Assembly: GCF_000813345.1 (NCBI RefSeq)
Contig: NZ_BBQF01000003.1
Coordinates: 186,001-250,000 of the forward strand
Reading direction: 5' to 3'
DNA length: 64,000 nt
From: Sulfurospirillum arsenophilum NBRC 109478
Lineage (GTDB): Bacteria > Campylobacterota > Campylobacteria > Campylobacterales > Sulfurospirillaceae
Made by a program: the position numbers and the translations under genes. The stretch's first letter is position 1. Every line of letters begins with the position of its first letter. Of the stretch, positions 9,049 through 17,986 are shown piece by piece. A model generated the notes under the pieces. It was not told the DNA's origin. It did no database searches and worked only from the letters and a program-made list of their open reading frames with translations.

Positions 9049-9443
9049 TGAAGGAGATTATCGAAATACCTCACGAGCCTAATGCAACGCTGGATGGCAT
9101 CCAAAAAGTGATGTATGCCAAAAATGAGCAAGGCGAATTTGAGCGTTACAACTACGGAAGCTCCGTGGAAGAGTTCGCGACCCAAGTGGCAGTTGAAGAG
9201 TACGAGACGCTTAAACAAGAGTGTTTGGTACGCATCAAACAAGGACTCTCTTCCCCTATTGAGTACTTTATGTATGAAAATAGAATGGACCTTCCAACCT
9301 TAGCCAGTGCCGTGGGCATGTTTCAATGGCGTGTAAAGCGACACCTCAAAATGAGTGTTTTTCAAACCATGAGTGATGCTTTATTGTTACGTTATGCCGA
9401 TGTTTTTTCACTTGATTTATTTTACTTAAAGGATTTTCGTTGA
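9045..9443 (+). CDS. Small protein with helix-turn-helix-like C-terminus, unknown function
   Basis: A 132-residue protein. The last 55 residues (LASAVGMFQWRVKRHLKMSVFQTMSDALLLRYADVF) read like a helix-turn-helix or small helical bundle. The N-terminal half is charged and not recognised. It overlaps DarB (4 bases) and the BtrH-like gene (4 bases), so it is part of the forward operon. It could be a regulator or a partner of the BtrH-like protein. Confidence 0.6.
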   Translation: MMKEIIEIPHEPNATLDGIQKVMYAKNEQGEFERYNYGSSVEEFATQVAVEEYETLKQECLVRIKQGLSSPIEYFMYENRMDLPTLASAVGMFQWRVKRHLKMSVFQTMSDALLLRYADVFSLDLFYLKDFR

Positions 9444-10435
9444 GCCAAGAGCTTTCATTTACGCATTCTCAATTTGCACACTGTGAAAGTGGTGTCACAT
9501 CAACCCTTTTTTCGGCGTATGGTTTTAAGATCAGCGAGCCGATGGCATTTGGCATCACCAGCGCTTTGACGTTTGTTTATCTGCCCTTTGTCAAAGTCAA
9601 TAACTTGCCTCTCATCGCGTATAGAAGCCTACCAAAAAGCATCATCAACACGATCTCGAAAGTTTTACATGTAACGATGGAAAAGCGCAGTTATAAAGAC
9701 GAACACCAAGCCAATGAAGAGCTCAAAAGCCTCACCAAAGAGGGCAAGCTCGTGGGGCTTCAAACCTCTGTGTATTACCTTCCATATTTCCCTAAAGATA
9801 TGCGCTTTCACTTCAATGCCCACAATCTCCTTGTCTATGGCATGGAAGGCGAGGAGTATCTTATCTCCGACCCTGTGTTTGAAGAGGCGGTGAAGTGTAG
9901 CCAAGATGGGCTAACCAAAGCGCGCTTTGCAAAGGGTGTTTTTGCGCCTAAAGGCTTTTTGTACTACCCTAAAACGATGCCCCAAAGTGTGGATATGCAC
10001 AGTGCCCTCAAAAAGGCGATTGTTAAAAATGCCAAGTCTATGCTTACACCGTTCCCATTTGCGGGCGTTAAAGGGATGCGAAGACTCGCCAAAAAAATAG
10101 AGTCCCTACAAACAGAGACCAACACACGCTATGTCAAAAACTACCTCACCCACATCGTAAGAATGCAAGAAGAGATCGGCACGGGTGGCGGAGGATTTCG
10201 CTTTTTGTATGCTGCCTTTTTAGAAGAAGCCAAAACTTATGGTTTGAACGCTGAGGTGTTAACAGAGGCATCGGAGCTGATCGTAAAGTCGGGCAATACG
10301 CTGAGAGAATTTGCACTTTATTGTGTTGAGGGAAGCCGAAAAATCGAAAAGCTCGATACTCAAAAGATAGCCGCTAAACTGGTGGAAGCTTCGGAGTATG
10401 AAGAGAAGGCGTTTAGGGTGTTGAAAAATCTGTGA
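9440..10435 (+). CDS. BtrH-like acyl-transfer protein
   Basis: A 331-residue protein resembling butirosin-biosynthesis BtrH N-domain proteins: HSQFAHCESGVTSTLF at the start (Cys15 as candidate nucleophile), a central YYLPYFPKDMRFHFNAHNLLVYG block and ISDPVF. BtrH transfers an acyl group from a carrier protein, and related proteins occur in flexirubin clusters. Here it may join the polyene acid and the resorcinol (inference). Translation starts at TTG overlapping the upstream TGA, with AAAGGA before it. It is the last gene of the forward block. Confidence 0.7.
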   Translation: MSQELSFTHSQFAHCESGVTSTLFSAYGFKISEPMAFGITSALTFVYLPFVKVNNLPLIAYRSLPKSIINTISKVLHVTMEKRSYKDEHQANEELKSLTKEGKLVGLQTSVYYLPYFPKDMRFHFNAHNLLVYGMEGEEYLISDPVFEEAVKCSQDGLTKARFAKGVFAPKGFLYYPKTMPQSVDMHSALKKAIVKNAKSMLTPFPFAGVKGMRRLAKKIESLQTETNTRYVKNYLTHIVRMQEEIGTGGGGFRFLYAAFLEEAKTYGLNAEVLTEASELIVKSGNTLREFALYCVEGSRKIEKLDTQKIAAKLVEASEYEEKAFRVLKNL

Positions 10436-10480
10436 AAGTTACTAGCCAATTATTATTGCAACATAAATAAGGAAATATAA

Positions 10481-10891
10481 ATGTTTAAAAAATTAGTACT
10501 TATTGTTTTTATAATATTTCCATCATTCTTGCTCTCTGAAATAACAGATAAACAAAAGAAAGAATATGAAGAACTTATGAATAATTATGATTTAAAAGGG
10601 CCTAGCGAGTTGTATATCATTACTGCAAATTGTGATAAAAAGCATATAGATAAGATAGAGTCTAACCTAAAAGGGGAAGAAATAAGAATTATAGATTATC
10701 ACTATACTCTTTGGCTTATGGTAAGTGAACATAAAATTTCTAAAGTTGAGATTAGTAATTTTGATTTTAGTGAAGAAGTAAAATCATGCATTGAACAAGA
10801 AACTCTTAATAGTGTAAACGCTCCAACTCTTCCTAATTATGGGACAATACCGATCATTGTTAAATTTCCTGCATTTATTACAAAAAAATAG
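10481..10891 (+). CDS. Hypothetical secreted protein, AT-rich
   Basis: A 136-residue protein with an N-terminal signal peptide (MFKKLVLIVFIIFPSFLLSE) and two Cys in the mature part. No family recognised. Base composition and codon use are visibly more AT-rich than the polyene genes around it, and it interrupts the two biosynthetic blocks, so it may be a later insertion. AAGGAA precedes the ATG. Confidence 0.55.
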   Translation: MFKKLVLIVFIIFPSFLLSEITDKQKKEYEELMNNYDLKGPSELYIITANCDKKHIDKIESNLKGEEIRIIDYHYTLWLMVSEHKISKVEISNFDFSEEVKSCIEQETLNSVNAPTLPNYGTIPIIVKFPAFITKK

Positions 10892-10960
10892 GGTAATAAA
10901 ATAAGTGAAATAAGGGTCGGAGCTAAATTTTTAACTTCCTAAATTTGTATTCAAGTGTTG

Positions 10961-11281
10961 TTAATTATCATTATAGGGTACAAAGTTTATAGAATAGCCA
11001 AACGGATCATTTTTTGGAGCTTGCTCAGCTTCTGTTGTATAAACTTCTATATGATCATTTGCTTGAAAGCCAATTTTATTGCCCAGAACTTTAATCATAT
11101 TCACTGCTTCATTTGCATCGGTTGCCCAAACTTTCATAGACATGACGGCTGTTCCCATTGGACAATTAAAACCATCTTCTAACTGTCCCGCTATTCCATC
11201 AGCAATAACTGTGAAATGTGTGTATGGCGTTGTTTCTTTTCCGTATCGTAATTTTAATTTCCAATCGGTTGTAATTTCCAT
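10961..11281 (-). CDS. Hypothetical small protein
   Basis: A 106-residue protein starting MEITTDWKLKLRYGKE and ending NFVPYNDN. No signal peptide or membrane segment is visible and the family is not recognised. The pattern of alternating hydrophobic strands suggests a small alpha/beta domain. It sits with the AT-rich forward gene between the two polyene blocks. Confidence 0.55.
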   Translation of the reverse strand: MEITTDWKLKLRYGKETTPYTHFTVIADGIAGQLEDGFNCPMGTAVMSMKVWATDANEAVNMIKVLGNKIGFQANDHIEVYTTEAEQAPKNDPFGYSINFVPYNDN

Positions 11282-11337
11282 TTTATTCCTTTATATATAA
11301 AAATTTTTGAACAAAAAAATAAAAATAGGTGTTTGAG

Positions 11338-12069
11338 CTAAACTTTTAACTTTTGTATCTTTATAACAATATATTTTCCATTTTCATCTTTGGCGACATG
11401 TAAATTATCTTCAAAAGTGTGAAGCAGATCGTGAAAAGAAGCGGTTGTCCCTAGTTCTCCATAAACTTTTTGCATTGCTTCCAAACTCGCAAATTCTTCA
11501 ATTTTTTCAATCTTCGCAACCGCATTTTTAGCATTTCGGTTAGCATAGAGCCAACAGCTTTCATCAAAATTATTTTTATCACCCATAGGGCGATGTTTGG
11601 GGTCTATAAAGCACAAAGAGGCGTCGACCTTTCCTACTAAAACATCGTCCACTTCATTGTGCATTAGGTCAAAATACGCCAGTTGTAATGCTTTTTCGAA
11701 GGAGAGGTTGTGTGAGGTTAAGACCATGTGTTTGCCTGAGGCATTCAGCGCTTGGGCGATGTAGAAGCTGGCGTTGGTATTAATACCTAGAAAATCAAAG
11801 GGCATAACGACGCCATCTTCTTTTGTGACCTGTTCTAGTACATTGGTAAGGCTTTCCACGGGGCCGTGCTCGGTGGCGAGGTAGATGCCTAGATTGGTAG
11901 AGAGCGTTTGGTTTTGAACACAACTGAGCGCTCCAAAAACGGCTAAAAGGTTGAACTTATTGGCACGTCGTAGATTGATCTTGCAAAGGGTAGAAAGCTT
12001 TTGTTTGTAGGTAGCGATGGGCTCATTGGGTTCTATGAGTTGGTAGGTTTGATGAATATACATGGCCAC
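11338..12069 (-). CDS. Second ketosynthase-like chain-length factor (CLF 2)
   Basis: A 243-residue protein resembling a ketosynthase N-terminal half without an active-site Cys: LGIYLATEHGPVESL, FLGINTNASFYIAQAL and MVLTSHNLSFEKALQLAY correspond to the regions around and after the missing nucleophile. It is directly downstream of KS 2 (3 bases), paralleling the KS 1/CLF 1 pair, so it is probably the partner of KS 2. Identity to CLF 1 is low, so the pairs may be specialised. It is the last gene of the reverse block. Confidence 0.6.
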   Translation of the reverse strand: MAMYIHQTYQLIEPNEPIATYKQKLSTLCKINLRRANKFNLLAVFGALSCVQNQTLSTNLGIYLATEHGPVESLTNVLEQVTKEDGVVMPFDFLGINTNASFYIAQALNASGKHMVLTSHNLSFEKALQLAYFDLMHNEVDDVLVGKVDASLCFIDPKHRPMGDKNNFDESCWLYANRNAKNAVAKIEKIEEFASLEAMQKVYGELGTTASFHDLLHTFEDNLHVAKDENGKYIVIKIQKLKV

Positions 12070-12072
12070 TCC

Positions 12073-13233
12073 TTACGCGTTGCTCAAAACAAGCGAAGTG
12101 GTATTGCCACCAAAGGCGACAAAGTTAAAGAGCACATTGGTCTTTTTGCCATCCAGTTTTACAGGATTTAAAAGGGGCGTAAAGTTCACGCCATCGGCTC
12201 TTTCTTGAAACCCAAGGGTTGGAGGGATAAAACCTTCCTTGAGGCACGAGAGCGTCAAAGCGATCTCATTGGTACCACTTGCCCCTAACGTATGTCCGAT
12301 CAAGGGTTTAAGTGCCGTTACGGGCGTTGTGGTGCCATGCTTCTCAAAGAGGAGGGCAATCGCATTGGCTTCTGAGGTGTTGTTGTTCTCGCTCCCTGTT
12401 GCATGGGCTTTAATGAAGTCGATCTCACTGAGTTTTAGCGAAGCGTTACGTAGGGCTTCATCCATCGTTTGAAAGATGGGCTCACCCGAGGGGTTGCTTG
12501 TGGTTTCGCTGTAAATGTCACAGATGTTTTTTGAGCCTTTATAGTAAAAATCCTCAGCACTTCTAGGCTCACTCTCCAAGAGCAGTGCCGAGCAGGCTTC
12601 GCCTAAGATGATGCCATCGCTCTGCTTGTCAAAAGGGCGGTAGATTTTATTTTTGGAAAGAAGCATCAGCGAAGAAAAACCGTTGTAAGTGGCTTTGTTA
12701 AAAAGTTCGATGCCCACCACTAAGGCTTTTTTAATCTGTTTTGAGGCGATGAGTTTTGAGGCGTAAGCGAGTGCATTGACACTGGAAGTACACGCCGTGG
12801 AAAAAAGAAGCGCCTTGTGGTCGGAGTGTGTTAACGTTTCCAGATAGTCTCCCAAATATCCGTAGCCTAGATGGTTAAATGCTTTATCGCTCTTTCCTTG
12901 GTGGTAAAGTGCATACGCCTCTTCGTTCAGTGAGATACCCATAGCGGTAGAGCCTATAAAAATGGCTAACTCTTTTTGCTCCTCTTCACTGAGATTTGCT
13001 TCTAGGATGCACGCTTTAACGACATGATCGATGACACTGAAGAGCTTTTTTTCTTCAGTGTCGAAATTTTGGATTAAAGGATAATAAGGCTTCTGCGCAA
13101 AGAGATGCTGCAAGTACGCCTCGTAGTTGCTTTGGTTTATGCTTTGCACTTGGGAGACAATGGCTGACTCGTTATCTCCAAGGCTGCAAAAAAGCGAATG
13201 TGCCGTGATGTAGCATCGTTTTGTATCGATCAT
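12073..13233 (-). CDS. Beta-ketoacyl-ACP synthase (KS 2), catalytically complete
   Basis: A 386-residue FabF-like ketosynthase with Cys148 in STACTSS, His277 in KAHATGSENN and His314 in LIGHTLGASG. The HATG variant replaces the usual HGTG. It overlaps the ACP 2 stop (ATGA) and is followed by CLF 2. With KS 1 it gives the locus two elongating ketosynthases, plus the KAS III-like DarB homologue. Confidence 0.88.
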   Translation of the reverse strand: MIDTKRCYITAHSLFCSLGDNESAIVSQVQSINQSNYEAYLQHLFAQKPYYPLIQNFDTEEKKLFSVIDHVVKACILEANLSEEEQKELAIFIGSTAMGISLNEEAYALYHQGKSDKAFNHLGYGYLGDYLETLTHSDHKALLFSTACTSSVNALAYASKLIASKQIKKALVVGIELFNKATYNGFSSLMLLSKNKIYRPFDKQSDGIILGEACSALLLESEPRSAEDFYYKGSKNICDIYSETTSNPSGEPIFQTMDEALRNASLKLSEIDFIKAHATGSENNNTSEANAIALLFEKHGTTTPVTALKPLIGHTLGASGTNEIALTLSCLKEGFIPPTLGFQERADGVNFTPLLNPVKLDGKKTNVLFNFVAFGGNTTSLVLSNA

Positions 13234-13499
13234 TGGGGTTGAATGAAATCCGCTAAGGTGTTGATGCTGGTCATAATGGTGCGTATTTTTTTACTATCGG
13301 TGACTTCGACACCGTATTTTTCTTTGAGTGCCATTGAGATTTGCAGGGCATCCATCGAGTCAAGTTGGAGTGGGCTATCTGAGCCAAAAAGCGGTTCATC
13401 ATCCTTAATAGCTTCGGGGGTGAACTCCTCTTTATCGCATTCGGTGATGATGAGTTGTTTAAGTTCACGTTTGAGTTCTAGGTTTTGTGAGCAGAGCAT
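13230..13499 (-). CDS. Acyl carrier protein (ACP 2)
   Basis: An 89-residue acidic protein with LQLDSMDALQISMALKEKYG, where the Ser of LDSMDAL (about residue 47) would carry phosphopantetheine. It sits between the ABC permease and KS 2 with a start-stop junction on one side and a 4-base overlap on the other. Together with ACP 1 it supplies the two carriers expected for separate starter and elongation steps. Confidence 0.85.
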   Translation of the reverse strand: MLCSQNLELKRELKQLIITECDKEEFTPEAIKDDEPLFGSDSPLQLDSMDALQISMALKEKYGVEVTDSKKIRTIMTSINTLADFIQPQ

Positions 13500-14657
13500 T
13501 TAGTTTCTCCTGTAGTTTAGCATGAGGCATGCAAGGGTAAAAAAGAGTAGTGCAAAGAGTAAGAGTTTCATCACATTAAGCTCTATGTCGCCAAAGTTTC
13601 CGCCTTTGACGATGATGTCCAAAAAGCCATCCAATGCCCATGACATAGGCGAAATTTCTGAGACATCTTGCATAAATTTTGGCATGACGACTTTGGGAAC
13701 CATGATGCCTCCAAGGGCGGCTAGGATGATGTTGGACGTGCCACCCAAGATGGTCGCCATCTCACTGCTGTTGCTGAGTGTTGCGATGAAAAGGGCAAAA
13801 GAGATCGCCGCGATGGAGACAATACACGAGATGAGTATAAGTAAAAAGAGGCTTCCATGAATGATAAGCGCGTCACCGTTTAGAAGGGGGATGAGGTACA
13901 TTCCCACCAAGATCATACAAAAAACTTGCAGTTGGTTCATTACAAAATAGGGGATGAATTTACCCATGATGATTTTGCTCAAAGAGACGTTGATGCTCCT
14001 GATTTTATCGATCGTGCCAAAGTTTTTTTCATTGATAAAGGTGTTGGAGATAGGAATAAGAATAAAAAACATCGAAAAGATCAGCCACGACGGAACGCTG
14101 TGTTGCACGGAAGTAATCGTGGTGGCATTTTTATCTTTTAAGACGTAAGTATGGGAGATGATCTCATCAAAATTGAGAGCATTTTGACTCTTTCCTTGCA
14201 CTTCTAAAAGGTTTTTGATGACGCTCTCTGAGAGTTTTGCACTTAAAAATTGTTTGAGAAAAGCGACCTGTTGGTACGAGATGTCTGAGCGCGAAAAAAG
14301 CGCCATAGAAACGTCGCTACTTCTGCCAAGCTTTTCATTAAAATCATTGCTTAACGTAAGAACAAAGTCGTATTTTTGGTGGTACAACGCTTCATCGACG
14401 ATCGGTGCCGTTTGAGCGAGTGTAAACGTAAAAAAGGTGTTGTCATTGAGCGTTTGCACAAACGATTCTAATGCGGGGGAAGTTTTTTCACTACTCAGGA
14501 GAACGGAGAGTTTGACATCGTATTTGTTGGCATAGGTGTTTTGTAAGGCAAGCGACATGATGATAATAAACACCGTTGGCATCACAAACAAAACGATGAG
14601 GGCATGGAGATTTCGGATGATGAGTAAAAACTCTTTTTTCAAAATATAGTAAAACAT
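13500..14657 (-). CDS. ABC-2 type transporter permease
   Basis: A 385-residue membrane protein: one N-terminal transmembrane helix, a long extracytoplasmic domain (about residues 45-190), then five to six helices from about 190, the layout of ABC-2/YhhJ-like exporter permeases. It overlaps the ATP-binding gene by one base. Located inside the polyene operon, it may export the lipid or a precursor, in addition to the MMPL exporter. Confidence 0.85.
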   Translation of the reverse strand: MFYYILKKEFLLIIRNLHALIVLFVMPTVFIIIMSLALQNTYANKYDVKLSVLLSSEKTSPALESFVQTLNDNTFFTFTLAQTAPIVDEALYHQKYDFVLTLSNDFNEKLGRSSDVSMALFSRSDISYQQVAFLKQFLSAKLSESVIKNLLEVQGKSQNALNFDEIISHTYVLKDKNATTITSVQHSVPSWLIFSMFFILIPISNTFINEKNFGTIDKIRSINVSLSKIIMGKFIPYFVMNQLQVFCMILVGMYLIPLLNGDALIIHGSLFLLILISCIVSIAAISFALFIATLSNSSEMATILGGTSNIILAALGGIMVPKVVMPKFMQDVSEISPMSWALDGFLDIIVKGGNFGDIELNVMKLLLFALLFFTLACLMLNYRRN

Positions 14658-15520
14658 CAGTCCCTCAACTCTTTCTTGGTGATCGATAAAAAGATATTTT
14701 CTAGGTTGTTTTTAGGCAGTTCGATCTCTTTTACATGTAACGATTTTTGTTTGATGTCACAAAAGGTATCGACGAGTACGTCGTAGTTGCTTTGCAGATT
14801 GACCTCTTGTGTTGAGGTGTCGCTCAGGTGGATTTTGGCGATGTTGGATTGCGCGTTGATCTTCTCTTTGGTTTCGTGAAAAACAATTTTTCCTTGGTCA
14901 AGTATAGCAATGTCATCGCAAAGATACTCGATCTCCTCCATGTAGTGTGAGGTATAAACGATGGTCGTTTTATTCGCTTGGTTGATGTTTTTGATGACCT
15001 GTAAAATGTAGTTGCGTGATTGAGGGTCGATGCCAACGGTGGGTTCGTCAAGGTATAAAATCTTCGGACTGTTAAGTAAACCAATGGCAATGTTAAGGCG
15101 TCTTTTTAAGCCACCTGAGAATGTTTCGGCTTTGGCATCTCTGTATTTTTCGAGGGAGGTCATTTCTAGGCAGTAGTCTATCTTGGTATGTAAAACTTTC
15201 CCAGTAAGCCCATAAAGTGCGCCAAAGAATTCAAGGTTTTCGTATGCACTCAGGGTGGGGTAAAAGGCGTAAGATTGGGGTACTAGACTAGAGCATGCTT
15301 TGATCTCTTTTTCGTGTTTATTGAGATCATAACCTAAAATTTTTATCTCACCAAAATCTTTGGGTACCAAAAAATTGAGGATAGAAACCAAGGTAGTTTT
15401 ACCCGCACCATTAGGTCCTAAAAGCCCAAAAATAGAGCCTTCTTTTATGGTTAAATCAAGATGCTCAAGGACAATACTGTTTTTATATTTTTTAATCAAA
15501 TTATTGATGCAAATTGCCAT
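14657..15520 (-). CDS. ABC transporter ATP-binding protein
   Basis: A 287-residue ATPase with Walker A GPNGAGKTT (about residues 35-43), signature FSGGLKRRL, Walker B KILYLDEPTVGIDP and a switch His in YTSHYMEEIE. It pairs with the ABC-2 permease downstream. Its start is followed upstream by a 156-base gap that probably contains the promoter of this five-gene reverse unit (ABC pair, ACP 2, KS 2, CLF 2). Confidence 0.9.
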   Translation of the reverse strand: MAICINNLIKKYKNSIVLEHLDLTIKEGSIFGLLGPNGAGKTTLVSILNFLVPKDFGEIKILGYDLNKHEKEIKACSSLVPQSYAFYPTLSAYENLEFFGALYGLTGKVLHTKIDYCLEMTSLEKYRDAKAETFSGGLKRRLNIAIGLLNSPKILYLDEPTVGIDPQSRNYILQVIKNINQANKTTIVYTSHYMEEIEYLCDDIAILDQGKIVFHETKEKINAQSNIAKIHLSDTSTQEVNLQSNYDVLVDTFCDIKQKSLHVKEIELPKNNLENIFLSITKKELRD

Positions 15521-15676
15521 TGAGTATCTTTGTTTAGGTTTTATATAGTGTAATAAATTTTTGATTATAGAGAGCTTTTGATGTGAGCTAAAATTAGGTA
15601 ATGAATTATCACGTAACTCAGTAATTTTTAATCATACAATCAATAGAATAAATTTAAATTTTTTTAAAGGATGGTA

Positions 15677-16075
15677 ATGAAAAAGCTTCTTATGTTAGTG
15701 ATTGCAGGGTTGTTATCTATGATGTTTCTTGGGTGTGGACCAGTTAGCGTTCAAAATTTTAACAATATGTCAGTAGAAGATGTTGTTAACAAAGATGCTT
15801 CGGCAGTTGAAGTTGAAAAGGCAATTATTAGAGCAGGTACAGGACTTGGTTGGGTAATGAAAAAAATGAATGACGGCAACATTCAAGGTACACTAGTGCT
15901 AAGAAAACATGAAGCTGTTGTTGCTATTAAATACAATTCTAAAGAATACAGTATCAATTATATTGATAGTAAAAATCTTGATTACAATCCTGGTGAAAAT
16001 ACTATTCACCCAAACTATAATGGCTGGATACAAAATCTTAATAAATCAATTCGCGTACAACTTAGTACACTTTAA
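15677..16075 (+). CDS. Small lipoprotein, unknown function
   Basis: The protein has a signal peptide with lipobox FLGCG, so Cys is predicted to be lipidated. The mature part of about 110 residues is not recognised. The ATG at 15677 is preferred because AAAGGA lies 5 bases before it; the ATG at 15671 overlaps that Shine-Dalgarno sequence. It is transcribed against the flanking polyene genes and ends at a strong hairpin terminator. Confidence 0.7.
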   Translation: MKKLLMLVIAGLLSMMFLGCGPVSVQNFNNMSVEDVVNKDASAVEVEKAIIRAGTGLGWVMKKMNDGNIQGTLVLRKHEAVVAIKYNSKEYSINYIDSKNLDYNPGENTIHPNYNGWIQNLNKSIRVQLSTL

Positions 16076-16081
16076 TAAACT

Positions 16082-16115
16082 CTAGAGGCATTGAGACTTT
16101 TCTCAATGCCTCTAG
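16082..16115. terminator. Bidirectional terminator, 15-bp perfect stem
   Basis: CTAGAGGCATTGAGA (16082-16096) pairs perfectly with 16101-16115 around a CTTT loop, between two convergent lipoprotein genes. Confidence 0.85.
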
Positions 16116-16119
16116 TAAC

Positions 16120-16779
16120 TTACTTTATCTCTGTTTTTGCCTCAGCAATATACTTCTGTAAAGCTATTTGCATGATCTCTATATAATTACTTTCTGTGCC
16201 CATTTGGTATGAATCTGCTGCTTTTACATGTATATTATACGCTTGAGGATCACCCTCTTTTTTCATGTTTACATTGGTTTCAATTTCACAGCTAAGGGTT
16301 ATGGCAAAAGCACCTGGATTCATCCACGACCAAAATTTGACAATTTTCACATCTGCTATGTATGTTTGAGGTGTGATTTGATCTTTGTTCTCAATCACTT
16401 GATAGCCTTTACTTTTTAAAGCTTCTTTGAGGCTATCTTTGATGACACTATTGACCGTTTGATTTGCATTGAGGACAATATCTCCCATAGCCATGCCATA
16501 GCCATTGCGTTTTCTAGCAACAGCACGCGCTTTGATAGTATCTGTTTGTGGTTCAGAAGGGTCTAAAGAAGGAATGTTTGGCTCAGAGGGCTTTACCTCA
16601 AAAACACGTTTATCGACAACGGAGTTGATGTATATCTGTTGAGCATTGGATGGTACAGCTTCAGCGTTAGTGGTTGGCACTGCTAGTGCAACTTCCCCAC
16701 GTTTGGCTGCACAACCATTGAAAAACAGTGCACTGGTAAAAAAGAGGAGTGTGAGAAGAGTTCTCAAGACATAATTCAT
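16120..16779 (-). CDS. YajG-like lipoprotein
   Basis: A 219-residue protein with signal peptide and lipobox FFNGCAA. The mature region (IYINSVVDKRVFE, then MAMGDIVLNANQTVNSVIKD and LKSKGYQV) resembles the YajG family of outer-membrane lipoproteins. A proline-rich linker lies around residues 62-80. Together with the neighbouring lipoprotein it separates the ABC/KS 2 unit from the rest of the reverse polyene block, so it may not belong to the pathway. Confidence 0.6.
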   Translation of the reverse strand: MNYVLRTLLTLLFFTSALFFNGCAAKRGEVALAVPTTNAEAVPSNAQQIYINSVVDKRVFEVKPSEPNIPSLDPSEPQTDTIKARAVARKRNGYGMAMGDIVLNANQTVNSVIKDSLKEALKSKGYQVIENKDQITPQTYIADVKIVKFWSWMNPGAFAITLSCEIETNVNMKKEGDPQAYNIHVKAADSYQMGTESNYIEIMQIALQKYIAEAKTEIK

Positions 16780-16804
16780 TTAACTTCCTTTAAAATTAAG
16801 ATTT

Positions 16805-17986
16805 TTAGACTAATGGCATACATTTTTTCCCCATCAGGGTAGTAGAAATTTTATCGACAATGTGTAATTCAATCGGTAGATTGATTTTCCCCAATTTTTG
16901 TTTGATGGTATTTTTTAGCTCTTTGATTGCGATCGGGCGCGTGGCTTCAAGAAAGATTTGAACGACTTCATCTTTCAGCTCGGCATTGTTGTGTTTGACG
17001 TGTACGAGGGCTTTTTCGATGCCCTCCATCGCTTCTAAAATCTCTTCGATCTGTGCTGTTGCGTAGCGTTTGCCTGCAATTTTAACGATGTTACTGCTTC
17101 GTCCTATGAGTTGAAATTTTCCATTTTCTATCACAGCATAATCAAAACTCTGAATTTCTCCACCCGTTTGTGTAAAGCCCTCTTGCCATAGCGTTTTCGA
17201 GATAAAAGGCGACTTTACATGTAAAAGTCCTTCGTCATTCAGTGTCGCCTCAACACCTTGAAATGGGCTCCAAAATATGTCATCTTGTTTTTTAAACGCT
17301 ATGCTTCCACATTCGGTAGAGCCAAAGAGTTGAATGAGTGTGGTATTAAATTTATCGGTAAATTCTTTGGCAATCTCTGCTGGTAATGGTCCTGTGGAGC
17401 TAATAAAAATTGTTTGGCTTAGGTCTTTAGTTTCGTCTAACCTCAAAAGCGATTTGATGTAAAGTGGGGTGGTAACGATGAGGTGATGAGGCTTCGCAGA
17501 CTCAAGCAGATCGTGAGGCAGAAAATGCTCTTTAAAAAACAGATCAACGTCAAGTTTGAGTGGCAGTAAAAGTGCGGCGAGAAAGCCATAGATATGGATA
17601 AAGGGAACGGTTGCAACCACTTTTTCGATCTGAAAATTGCCAAATTCTCTTACTAATGCTTTCATATCAGCTTCGATGTTTTCTCTGCTTTTAAACGCTC
17701 CCGTGGGAAAACCCGTACTTCCAGAGGTAAAAAACATGGCGGCAAAGTCAATGTCGTTGAATGTTTCAGCACCCAGCGATTCGATTTTCTCTTTGAGTGA
17801 GAGGTTTTCTTGGTCATACAAAATAGGCTTTGCGCCTGAAAGATAGGCTCTTAAAATCTCAATGGCATTTGCTTCTTTGGTTTTGGAAGGAACGAGAATG
17901 ACTTGGTTTTTGAGTGCTGTGTCGACGAGAGTCTCACTCTCATAAACGTTTTCACCGCCATCATCATTTTGTATAATAACTCTCAA
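16805..17986 (-). CDS. AMP-dependent acyl/aryl-acid ligase
   Basis: The adenylate-forming enzyme has the P-loop-like FFTSGSTGFPTG, FGSTECG and GRSSNIVKIAGKR with a C-terminal Lys region. The best start is TTG at 17986, giving 393 residues: GGAGG lies 8 bases upstream and the codon overlaps the TGA of the MMPL gene. In aryl-polyene clusters such a ligase activates the aryl acid starter and loads it on an ACP, which fits the ammonia-lyase in the same operon. It is shorter than full acyl-CoA synthetases (about 500 residues). Confidence 0.78.
   Translation of the reverse strand: MRVIIQNDDGGENVYESETLVDTALKNQVILVPSKTKEANAIEILRAYLSGAKPILYDQENLSLKEKIESLGAETFNDIDFAAMFFTSGSTGFPTGAFKSRENIEADMKALVREFGNFQIEKVVATVPFIHIYGFLAALLLPLKLDVDLFFKEHFLPHDLLESAKPHHLIVTTPLYIKSLLRLDETKDLSQTIFISSTGPLPAEIAKEFTDKFNTTLIQLFGSTECGSIAFKKQDDIFWSPFQGVEATLNDEGLLHVKSPFISKTLWQEGFTQTGGEIQSFDYAVIENGKFQLIGRSSNIVKIAGKRYATAQIEEILEAMEGIEKALVHVKHNNAELKDEVVQIFLEATRPIAIKELKNTIKQKLGKINLPIELHIVDKISTTLMGKKCMPLV

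Noticed and set aside
10436-11337. Insertion sequence at the AT-rich island
   Set aside because: No transposase, no terminal inverted repeats and no target-site duplication found by eye.
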